This document shows positions 1 to 5,007 of a DNA stretch of 8,932 nt, one piece after another (within the stretch, counting starts at the first letter, position 1; every line of letters starts with the position of its first letter). This stretch comes from UBA11524 sp964547515. Lineage in GTDB: Bacteria > Bacillota > Clostridia > Christensenellales > Aristaeellaceae. The stretch lies in contig CAZJOA010000118.1 of NCBI GenBank assembly GCA_964547515.1, positions 1 through 8,932 on the forward strand. The letters run 5' to 3'. The notes beneath the pieces were generated by a model, which did not search any database, had not been told where the DNA came from, and was given only the letters and a program-made list of their open reading frames with translations. The position numbers and the translations under genes were made by a program.

Positions 1-20
1 CTGTTACCTGTCTATTGTAC

Positions 21-56
21 CAAAACAAAAACGGCTCTCCCATTCAGGAAAGCCGT
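21..56 (-). terminator. Intrinsic terminator of thiT
   Basis: Read on the minus strand, ACGGCTTTCC pairs with GGGAGAGCCGT around a loop of about five bases, including a T-G wobble, and is followed by TTTTTGTTTTGG. The stem begins 17 bases after the thiT stop codon, which is normal for a Rho-independent terminator. It implies that thiT is transcribed alone. Confidence 0.85.
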
Positions 57-72
57 CCGCATGAAAATCATG

Positions 73-732
73 TCACTTGACCTTGTGCAGCTCGGACACC
101 AAGCGTTCGCCCATCAGCAGCCCCAGAACACAGCAGATAATGCACTCCGGCAGCATGTAGGACGCATTGTAGCCCACGGAATACGTAATGGCCGCCCATG
201 TGCCATTGGTGAAATCCCCCCAGAACACCACGCCAGCCAGCGCTGCACACAGCCAGCGCGCCGCACAGGCGACTACCATGCCCGCGATCAGCCCCAGACG
301 TCGGTTTTTCATCTGCCAGGTCAAGCCCGCCAGACCCAACACGCCAAATGCGATGGGATATTCCAGCAGCATCTGCCACACATTGAGAAACCAGCCGCCC
401 AGCAGGAACTGCATCACACCATAGACCAGGCCGACCGTCAGCCCAGGCACTGGTCCATACACAAAGGCAAAGAGCATGATGGGCAGCATGGAAGCCGCTG
501 TCACCGAACCGCCCGCAGGCATGGAAAACAGCTTCACGCAGGACAATACGCTCGACAGGGCAATGCACATCGCCCCCACCGCAAGCATACGCGCCGTCCA
601 GACGACCTTCTGTCCGCCGCGAAGCCTTGCATATGCCGCAGCACCGCCCACCAGGAACAGCGTCAACACGACCCAGCCCCAGACAGGGATGTCCCTCAGG
701 TCGCCAAACATCTCATTCAGAAATTCACTCAT
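73..732 (-). CDS. thiT: Energy-coupled thiamine transporter substrate-binding protein ThiT
   Basis: This is the membrane S component of an ECF transporter; it binds thiamine and works with a shared EcfA/EcfA'/EcfT energising module that is not in this window. The 219-residue product is very hydrophobic. It carries the ThiT signature LFSMPAGGSVTAASMLPI (68-85), LLEY (122-125), FW (170-171) and YSVGYN (184-189). Recalling Lactococcus lactis ThiT, Glu84, Trp133, Tyr146 and Asn151 match Glu124, Trp171, Tyr184 and Asn189 here, but His125 falls on Ala163. The N-terminus has about 40 extra residues with an additional hydrophobic segment (about 17-36), making it longer than the roughly 180-residue Lactococcus protein. 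The ATG at 732 is chosen because AGGAGGT lies at 739-745; the longer frame to 798 would run into leader hairpins. A TPP riboswitch upstream supports the assignment. It is divergent from rnz. Confidence 0.93.
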   Translation of the reverse strand: MSEFLNEMFGDLRDIPVWGWVVLTLFLVGGAAAYARLRGGQKVVWTARMLAVGAMCIALSSVLSCVKLFSMPAGGSVTAASMLPIMLFAFVYGPVPGLTVGLVYGVMQFLLGGWFLNVWQMLLEYPIAFGVLGLAGLTWQMKNRRLGLIAGMVVACAARWLCAALAGVVFWGDFTNGTWAAITYSVGYNASYMLPECIICCVLGLLMGERLVSELHKVK

Positions 733-738
733 GGGATG

Positions 739-745
739 ACCTCCT
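739..745 (-). promoter_or_regulatory. Ribosome binding site of thiT
   Basis: AGGAGGT on the minus strand lies six bases before the ATG at 732. It fixes the start at MSEFLNE rather than at the in-frame ATG 22 codons upstream. Confidence 0.85.
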
Positions 746-776
746 TTTTGCGACGCATCCCGGGTCGTCCCGTCCC

Positions 777-793
777 CCCGTTCTCCCAACGGG
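777..793 (-). other. Extra hairpin in thiT leader
   Basis: On the minus strand CCCGTT pairs with AACGGG around a five-base loop (GGGAG). It lies between the second leader terminator and the thiT ribosome binding site and has no T-tract after it. A second small stem, cggg/cccg, sits at 761-772. Whether they stabilise the message or join the riboswitch folding cannot be told from sequence alone. Confidence 0.5.
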
Positions 794-796
794 AAC

Positions 797-823
797 AAAA
801 AAGGGGGGCAAAGACCTCCCCCG
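797..823 (-). terminator. Second (distal) terminator in thiT riboswitch leader
   Basis: On the minus strand GGGGG pairs with CCCCC around the nine-base loop AGGTCTTTG. One more C and then TTTTTT (797-802) follow, the layout of an intrinsic terminator. It begins six bases downstream of the T-tract of the first leader terminator, so the two are arranged in tandem. Confidence 0.6.
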
Positions 824-829
824 CAAATG

Positions 830-853
830 AAAAACCCGCGCTTTTGACGCGGG
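830..853 (-). terminator. Riboswitch-controlled terminator in thiT leader
   Basis: On the minus strand CCCGCG pairs with CGCGGG around a seven-base loop (TCAAAAG) and is followed by TTTTT. It lies about 60 bases after the TPP aptamer, the usual place for an expression-platform terminator. Its 5' arm (848-853) overlaps a segment (851-858, GCTTTCCC on the minus strand) that can pair with GGGAAGC at the 3' edge of the aptamer (919-925). This suggests an antiterminator that forms when TPP is absent. Confidence 0.8.
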
Positions 854-915
854 AAAGCAGTCGGCTCGGCACATCCTCCACGCCTGGCCAGGTTTCGTGA
901 AGCATATGCCCGTGC

Positions 916-1008
916 CCCGCTTCCCTACGGTAGGATGACCTACACAGGTTCCAAGGGTCGAGCGAATGCTCTCTCAGCAGCAGGTCTTCCCTGCCGCACC
1001 CCCAGCGG
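916..1008 (-). promoter_or_regulatory. TPP riboswitch (THI element) controlling thiT
   Basis: The minus strand shows the TPP aptamer core in order: P1 strand CCGCT (1004-1008), GGGGTGC, GCTGAGAGAG, CGACCCTTGGAACCTG, a CTAC/GTAG-type helix, CGTAGGGAAGC, and the closing P1 strand AGCGG (917-921). CTGAGA, CCCTTGGAACCTG and CGTAGGGAA are the conserved thi-box blocks that bind the pyrimidine and pyrophosphate ends of TPP. The aptamer is followed by terminators and then thiT, so the likely logic is transcription termination when TPP is plentiful. Confidence 0.95.
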
Positions 1009-1028
1009 TGGATGCGATTTTCATGGAT

Positions 1029-1057
1029 ATTATACGATGTCCGGCACATGCTGTCAA
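1029..1057 (-). promoter_or_regulatory. Consensus sigma-A promoter of thiT leader
   Basis: On the minus strand TTGACA (1052-1057) and TATAAT (1029-1034) are separated by exactly 17 bases, a perfect match to the vegetative promoter consensus. Transcription would start near 1022, some 14 bases before the riboswitch P1 stem, and yield a leader of about 290 nt. It lies in the thiT/rnz divergent intergenic region. Confidence 0.9.
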
Positions 1058-1118
1058 GCAGGATTTCACGTTTCCGGCACGAATATTTTCTTTATTCCCG
1101 ATATGGAGGACTTTACCC

Positions 1119-2021
1119 ATGCTTGACCTTTGCACCCTTGGCACCGGCGGCACGATGCCCCTGCCCGACCGGGCGCTCTCCGCGCTGTATGCCCGCGTGA
1201 ACGGGCATGCCCTGCTCATCGACTGCGGCGAAGGGACGCAGGTGGGCGTTCAGCGGCTGGGCTGGGGCATGCAGTGCATCGATGCCATCCTCATCACCCA
1301 CTATCACGCCGACCACTGCTCCGGACTGCCCGGCATGCTCCTGGCGCTGACAAAGGCCATGCGCACCGCGCCCCTGCACATCTTCGGGCCGGTGGGGCTG
1401 ACGGCGGTGGTCAGCGGCCTGCGGGTCATCGCGCCCCAGCTGTCCTTCCCCATCGTGCTGCATGAGCTGTCCGGGCTGGCGGAATTCGATGCCATCGGCC
1501 TGCACATCACCGCATTCCCGGTGGAGCACGCCATGCCCTGTCTGGGGTATCGGCTGCATCTGGCGCGTCAGGCGGCTTTCGATCCGCAAAAGGCGAAGGC
1601 GCGGGGCATCCCCCTGCCGCTGTGGAAGGTGCTCCAGCGCGGGGAGACCGTTCAGGCGGACGGGCTAACCTTCCGCCCGGAGGACGTGATGGGTGCGCCA
1701 CGCAAGGGCATCACCGTGCTCTACGCCACCGACACCCGCCCGGTGGACGTGATCGCCGAAATGGGCTTCCGCTGTGACCTGATGATCCTGGAGGGCATGT
1801 ACGGCGCGGAGGAGAAGCTGCCGCTGGCGGTGAAGAACCACCACATGCTCTTCCGGGAGGCCGCAGCGCTGGCGCGGGATGCGGAGGCCGGTCGGCTGCT
1901 GCTGACGCACTTTTCCACGAGCATGGAGTCTCCGGAGGACTTCCTGCAAAACGCGCAGGACATCTTCCCCGACACCGCCCTGGCTTCGGACGGGATGACG
2001 CTCATGCTGCAATATTCCTGA
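1119..2021 (+). CDS. rnz: Ribonuclease Z (tRNA 3' endonuclease, metallo-beta-lactamase fold)
   Basis: RNase Z cuts tRNA precursors just after the discriminator base so that CCA can be added or exposed; it is a zinc-dependent cytoplasmic dimer. The 300-residue length fits the short bacterial form (about 300-310). The zinc ligands are visible: HYHADH (61-66), His137 in VEHAMP, Asp205 in ATDT and His264 in LTHFS. The N-terminal LGTGGTMPLPDR and IDCGEGTQV blocks are typical of the family. The segment around FDPQKAKARGIPLPLWK (154-170) corresponds to the tRNA-binding flexible arm. MYGAEEKLP and HHMLFREA replace the HST block of Bacillus-type enzymes; I recall this form from clostridial homologues. 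The ATG at 1119 is chosen because GGAGGA lies at 1105-1110 and the protein there begins at the family start; the in-frame ATG at 966 lies inside the riboswitch region. It is followed after 20 bases by the UDG gene. Confidence 0.92.
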   Translation: MLDLCTLGTGGTMPLPDRALSALYARVNGHALLIDCGEGTQVGVQRLGWGMQCIDAILITHYHADHCSGLPGMLLALTKAMRTAPLHIFGPVGLTAVVSGLRVIAPQLSFPIVLHELSGLAEFDAIGLHITAFPVEHAMPCLGYRLHLARQAAFDPQKAKARGIPLPLWKVLQRGETVQADGLTFRPEDVMGAPRKGITVLYATDTRPVDVIAEMGFRCDLMILEGMYGAEEKLPLAVKNHHMLFREAAALARDAEAGRLLLTHFSTSMESPEDFLQNAQDIFPDTALASDGMTLMLQYS

Positions 2022-2030
2022 TTTCACCTT

Positions 2031-2035
2031 GGAGG
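2031..2035 (+). promoter_or_regulatory. Ribosome binding site of the UDG gene
   Basis: GGAGG lies six bases before the ATG at 2042, inside the 20-base gap after rnz. No promoter or terminator fits in that gap, which supports cotranscription. Confidence 0.8.
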
Positions 2036-2041
2036 TTCGCC

Positions 2042-2644
2042 ATGCAGAGCTTCAATCAGAAAATGCTGCGATTCTTTCAGACCCTCTGGCCTGCGGAGGA
2101 AAAGCCCATCGTGCTGGGCGATGGGCGGACGGAGCATCCGCCGGTGATGCTCATCGGCGAAGCGCCCGGGGAGCAGGAGTCCCTGCAGGGCCGTCCCTTC
2201 GTGGGGAAGGCCGGGAAGAACCTGGACGGCTTCCTCCGCGTGCTGGAGCTCAGCCGCGAGGACATCTACATCACCAATGTCGTCAAGATCCGTCCGACAA
2301 AAACCAGCGAAAAGGGACGCATTTCGAATCGTCCGCCCAACCGCGAGGAGCTGGCGCTCTTCACCCCCTACCTGATGGAGGAAATTCTGCTGGTGCAGCC
2401 GCGGATGATCGTCACCCTCGGGAATGTGGCGCTCAAGGCGCTGTGCGGCAGCAAGGCCATCATCGGCGCGATGCACGGCGCATGCGTGCCCGTCAGCGTC
2501 AGCCATGAAAAGCATACGGCGGACTTCCCCCTGTTCCCGCTGTATCACCCGGCCAGCATCATCTACAACCGCAGCCTGCAAGCGGTCTACGATACCGACC
2601 TGCTCGCATTGCGGACGCTTCTATCCGCATCGGCTGACATTTGA
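2042..2644 (+). CDS. Uracil-DNA glycosylase superfamily protein (family 4-like, without Fe-S cysteines)
   Basis: This family removes uracil from DNA and so starts base excision repair. The 200-residue protein has the family-4/5 (COG1573-type) motifs: GEAPGEQES (39-47), GRPFVGKAG (50-58), TNVVK (78-82), NRPP (96-99), TLGNVALKA (125-133) and YHPAS (168-172). The catalytic-loop and uracil-binding motifs look intact, so activity is likely. Family-4 enzymes usually hold a 4Fe-4S cluster with four cysteines. Here the N-terminal CxxC is absent, and the second pair seems replaced (KIRP where KCRP is usual, ELALFTPYL where a cysteine is usual). The only cysteines are 135 and 148. This looks like the cluster-free branch I recall in Clostridia. 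The ATG at 2042 has GGAGG six bases upstream. It follows rnz closely, though the two functions are not obviously linked. It ends 33 bases before the promoter of the next operon. Confidence 0.85.
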   Translation: MQSFNQKMLRFFQTLWPAEEKPIVLGDGRTEHPPVMLIGEAPGEQESLQGRPFVGKAGKNLDGFLRVLELSREDIYITNVVKIRPTKTSEKGRISNRPPNREELALFTPYLMEEILLVQPRMIVTLGNVALKALCGSKAIIGAMHGACVPVSVSHEKHTADFPLFPLYHPASIIYNRSLQAVYDTDLLALRTLLSASADI

Positions 2645-2676
2645 GACGCGAAAATGTACTTTTCGGACAGCAGCCC

Positions 2677-2705
2677 TTGCACATCCCCCGCGCCTGTGCT
2701 ATGCT
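2677..2705 (+). promoter_or_regulatory. Probable sigma-A promoter of the nfeD-floA operon
   Basis: TTGCAC (2677-2682) and TATGCT (2700-2705) are separated by 17 bases, each with two mismatches to consensus. Transcription would start near 2712, leaving a leader of about 40 bases that contains the palindrome at 2721-2736. No clear SigW-type promoter, which drives the Bacillus subtilis counterpart, was seen. Confidence 0.6.
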
Positions 2706-2720
2706 GAAAACGCAAGAAAC

Positions 2721-2736
2721 GGCAGTCCGGACTGCC
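2721..2736 (+). repeat. Perfect 16-bp palindrome abutting the nfeD ribosome binding site
   Basis: GGCAGTCCGGACTGCC equals its own reverse complement and lies directly against the AAGGAGG at 2737-2743. As DNA it could be a dimeric repressor operator just downstream of the transcription start. As RNA it could form a six-base-pair hairpin with a CCGG loop next to the ribosome binding site. Function is unknown. Confidence 0.7.
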
Positions 2737-2743
2737 AAGGAGG
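2737..2743 (+). promoter_or_regulatory. Ribosome binding site of nfeD-like gene
   Basis: AAGGAGG lies eight bases before the ATG at 2752. It decides against the in-frame ATG at 2701, which has no such site, lies in the promoter region and would read across the palindrome. Confidence 0.85.
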
Positions 2744-2751
2744 TACTGCTT

Positions 2752-3249
2752 ATGTTGGAGCTGATCGCCGCGAATCTGCCGATCATCCTCTGCTTTCTGA
2801 TCGGCATCGGCCTGCTCATCCTCGAAGCCTTCATGCCCGGCTTCGGTGCGGCGGGCATCACCGGCATCATCCTGGAGGTCATCGCACTGGTCATGACCTG
2901 GTGTCAGCACGGCGCGCTGGTCACCCTGATCCTGCTGCTGATCGTCCTGCTGGTGCTCGCCATTGCCATCTCCACCAGTCTGCGGAGCATCACATCGGGA
3001 CGGCTGAGTAAGTCCGCGCTGGTGCATTCCGAAACGGAAAGCAACGAGAGCGGTTACCGCTCACTGGATGACCTGGCCGTCTTCCTCGACCGCGAAGGCA
3101 CGGCCACCAGCGTGCTGCGCCCCACGGGCATCGGCGATTTCGACGGCGTCCGCCTGAATATCTCCTCCGAAGGGGAATTCATCCCGGCGGGCACAAGGGT
3201 ACGCATCATCAAGGTCGAGGGCGCACGCATCGTCGTCCGCGCCGTGTGA
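2752..3249 (+). CDS. NfeD-family membrane protein (short form, flotillin partner)
   Basis: Short NfeD proteins anchor a soluble OB-fold domain to the membrane and are commonly encoded beside flotillin/SPFH genes, with which they are thought to work. This 165-residue protein has hydrophobic segments at about 6-27, 32-50 and 55-77. A polar linker follows (about 78-110), then a C-terminal OB-fold domain (about 113-165) with the typical GTATSVLRPTG, SEGEFIPAGTRV and VEGARIVVR stretches. The N-terminal ClpP-like serine protease domain of long NfeD proteins is absent. The start at 2752 is set by AAGGAGG. It is followed after 64 bases by floA, as yqeZ and yqfA are neighbours in Bacillus subtilis, although YqeZ itself is the long form. 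No terminator lies between them. Confidence 0.88.
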   Translation: MLELIAANLPIILCFLIGIGLLILEAFMPGFGAAGITGIILEVIALVMTWCQHGALVTLILLLIVLLVLAIAISTSLRSITSGRLSKSALVHSETESNESGYRSLDDLAVFLDREGTATSVLRPTGIGDFDGVRLNISSEGEFIPAGTRVRIIKVEGARIVVRAV

Positions 3250-3313
3250 CCGGCGTTCCATCGGGGCATGTCCATCATACATCGCCCGGCAAAGGATAAA
3301 GGAGGTTCATCGT

Positions 3314-4309
3314 ATGGAATTCATCATCATCGGCATCATCGTTCTGGTCTTCATCCTCATGTGCATTTTCCTCAATTTCGTGCCCGTCGGCCTGTGGATC
3401 AGCGCCCTGGCCAGCGGCGTGCATGTCTCCATCCCCACCCTCGTGGGCATGAAGATCCGCCGCGTGCAGCCCAAGCACCTGGTGAACTCCATGATTAAGG
3501 CCAGCAAGGCCGGTCTGCGCGTGACCATCGGTCAGCTGGAGACCCACTTCCTGGCCGGCGGCAATGTGGATCGCGTCATCAACGCCCTGATCGCCGCCCA
3601 GCGCGCCAATATCGACCTGCCCTTCGAAAAGGCCTGCGCCATCGATCTGGCCGGCCGTGATGTCTTCGAGGCCGTGCAGATGAGCGTCACCCCCAAGGTC
3701 ATCGAGACCCCCGTGGTCGCCGCCATCGCCAAGGACGGCATCGAGCTGCGTGCCAAGGCGCGCGTCACCGTCCGCACGGACATCAGCCGTCTGGTGGGCG
3801 GCGCGGGTGAGGAGACCGTCATCGCCCGTGTCGGCGAGGGCATCGTCACCACCGTTGGTTCTGCCGAGAGCCACAAGGCCGTGCTGGAGAACCCCGACCT
3901 CATCAGCCGCACCGTGCTGGCCAAGGGCCTTGATGCGGGCACGGCCTATGAGATCCTTTCCATCGACATCGCAGACGTGGACGTGGGACGCAACATCGGC
4001 GCTCAGCTCATGATGGATCAGGCCGAGGCCGACCGCCGCATCGCGCAGGCGAAGGCGGAGGAGCGCCGCGCCATGGCCGTCGCCCATGAGCAGGAGATGA
4101 AGGCCAGCGTACAGGAAATGCGCGCCAAGGTCGTCGAGGCGGAAGCGGAAGTGCCGCGTGCCATGGCGGCTGCCCTGCGGGACGGCAAGCTCGGCGTGAT
4201 GGACTACTATCAGATGCAGAACACCATCGCGGACACCACCATGCGCGACTCCATCGCCAAGGCCAGCCAGCCCGCCGCCCCTGCCGCGCCCGCCAACGGT
4301 CACAAATAA
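3314..4309 (+). CDS. floA: Flotillin-like membrane scaffold protein FloA
   Basis: FloA is a bacterial flotillin (SPFH/Band 7, formerly UPF0365) that oligomerises on the inner face of the membrane and organises functional microdomains for secretion, signalling and cell-wall enzymes. The 331-residue length matches the family. Residues 3-32 form a membrane hairpin. The SPFH domain follows (about 35-225), with typical blocks VGMKIRRVQPK, LAGGNVDRVI, AIDLAGRDVFEAV and DVGRNIGAQL. Residues about 233-290 are rich in Glu, Ala and Arg, the coiled-coil oligomerisation part, and the C-terminal tail is Pro/Ala-rich (319-328). The ATG at 3314 is preceded by AAAGGAGG ending at 3305. It is the middle gene of the nfeD-floA-unknown set. 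A 383-residue open frame on the opposite strand is a shadow caused by high-GC codon structure. Confidence 0.95.
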   Translation: MEFIIIGIIVLVFILMCIFLNFVPVGLWISALASGVHVSIPTLVGMKIRRVQPKHLVNSMIKASKAGLRVTIGQLETHFLAGGNVDRVINALIAAQRANIDLPFEKACAIDLAGRDVFEAVQMSVTPKVIETPVVAAIAKDGIELRAKARVTVRTDISRLVGGAGEETVIARVGEGIVTTVGSAESHKAVLENPDLISRTVLAKGLDAGTAYEILSIDIADVDVGRNIGAQLMMDQAEADRRIAQAKAEERRAMAVAHEQEMKASVQEMRAKVVEAEAEVPRAMAAALRDGKLGVMDYYQMQNTIADTTMRDSIAKASQPAAPAAPANGHK

Positions 4310-4330
4310 GATGAAAGCCCAGCATCCGTC

Positions 4331-4340
4331 AGGAGGGAGG
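4331..4340 (+). promoter_or_regulatory. Ribosome binding site for TTG start
   Basis: AGGAGGGAGG contains two overlapping purine-rich sites, the nearer ending nine bases before the TTG at 4350. It supports a TTG start, because the nearby ATG at 4354 is in another frame. Confidence 0.65.
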
Positions 4341-4349
4341 GACTGAACC

Positions 4350-4841
4350 TTGGATGAGCTCTTTTCACTCGCCGCAGCGGTCATCGTCCTGATCGCCGGT
4401 GTCATGTCCAACGCTGCAAAGCGCAAAAAGCATCAGGCCGCAAGGATGCAGCACAATGCTGCCGCGGCGGCACGCATACAGGCTGCGCAGCAGCGGCTGA
4501 ACGACGAAAAGCAGCTCCAATCGGCTGACGCAACGGCCGAGCTGTCCGCCGTGTCCGCCGAAAAAGCCGCACCCATGCAGGTCATCCAGCCCACTGTCCA
4601 CGCCCATGTCGAGCCGGACTGCGCCGAGCACGACGCGCCGACCACGGGCAGTCTGGATTTCGTCAGCACGGAGGGCAAAGACCCCTGCCATGAGGACGAG
4701 CTGACCCTGGAGCGTCAGCCTGCCGAAACGCCCGTCCCGGCCGCGCCCGGGCTGACCTTCGACTGGTCGGGCGAAAGCCTGGTCAAGGCCTTCGTCATGC
4801 AGGAGGTGCTCCAGCGCCCCCGCGGGCAATGCAGGAGATGA
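4350..4841 (+). CDS. Membrane-anchored protein of unknown function in floA operon
   Basis: I do not recognise a named family. The 163-residue product starts at TTG and has one hydrophobic N-terminal helix (about 4-19) followed by a basic patch (AKRKKH, 23-28), which predicts a cytoplasmic body. Residues about 29-75 are rich in Ala, Gln and Glu and probably form a coiled coil. The middle (76-135) is acidic and low in complexity with scattered cysteines (91, 113). The end (about 137-163) is again ordered, with a hydrophobic helix SLVKAFVMQEVLQRP and a basic QCRR tail. It lies 40 bases after floA with no terminator between, so it is probably cotranscribed. It occupies the place of yqfB in Bacillus, but I cannot claim homology. 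A role at FloA/NfeD membrane domains is inference from position alone. Confidence 0.7.
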   Translation: MDELFSLAAAVIVLIAGVMSNAAKRKKHQAARMQHNAAAAARIQAAQQRLNDEKQLQSADATAELSAVSAEKAAPMQVIQPTVHAHVEPDCAEHDAPTTGSLDFVSTEGKDPCHEDELTLERQPAETPVPAAPGLTFDWSGESLVKAFVMQEVLQRPRGQCRR

Positions 4842-4883
4842 CACCGCCTGGAGGGATCGTCCGCATCGGGGGAATAACGATAA

Positions 4884-4924
4884 CAGGCTCTATGGGAGTT
4901 CAGAAATGACTTCCATAGAGCCTG
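4884..4924. terminator. Long inverted repeat between convergent operons, likely bidirectional terminator
   Basis: CAGGCTCTATGGGAGT pairs with ACTTCCATAGAGCCTG over 16 base pairs with one G-T wobble, around a nine-base loop. It sits 42 bases after the last gene of the floA operon and 83 bases after the hsdR stop on the other strand. Neither side has a clean T-tract: the minus side reads TTATCGTTATT, the plus side CTGTCATTT. Terminator function is therefore probable but unproven. Nothing else is recognisable in 4842-5007. Confidence 0.6.
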
Positions 4925-5007
4925 CTGTCATTTGGCGAAGACACCTTGAACGAAAGGTCTGTCCGCATGTCCGTTGCATCAAAGGAATCACCCGAAGATG
5001 CATCGCG

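Noticed and set aside
61..900. Long plus-strand open frame opposite thiT and its leader
   Set aside because: Its His/Gln/Arg/Pro-rich product resembles no protein, and it runs through the thiT gene, two terminators and the leader. The minus-strand frame is a clear ThiT.
966..1118. Upstream ATG extension of RNase Z
   Set aside because: It would read through the TPP riboswitch complement and the thiT promoter. The ATG at 1119 has a good ribosome binding site and the family N-terminus.
2640..2720. Possible terminator after the UDG gene
   Set aside because: There is a T-run near 2660, but no stem of useful length precedes it. Transcription from rnz-UDG may read into nfeD.
2716..2745. SigW-like promoter (GAAAC ... 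GGTA) before nfeD
   Set aside because: The spacing is 21-22 bases instead of about 16, the -10 part is not CGTA, and it would start transcription inside or after the ribosome binding site. The TTGCAC/TATGCT pair fits better.
3275..4426. 383-residue minus-strand open frame opposite floA
   Set aside because: It is a shadow: Gly/His/Asp-rich composition from reverse reading of high-GC codons, crossing the floA/unknown-gene gap, with no recognisable domain. floA is certain.
4859..4967. GTCCGCAT direct repeats at 4859-4866 and 4960-4967 as possible insertion-site duplications
   Set aside because: They are only eight bases, do not bracket a mobile element, and the sequence between them is just the hairpin region. 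Chance is likely.
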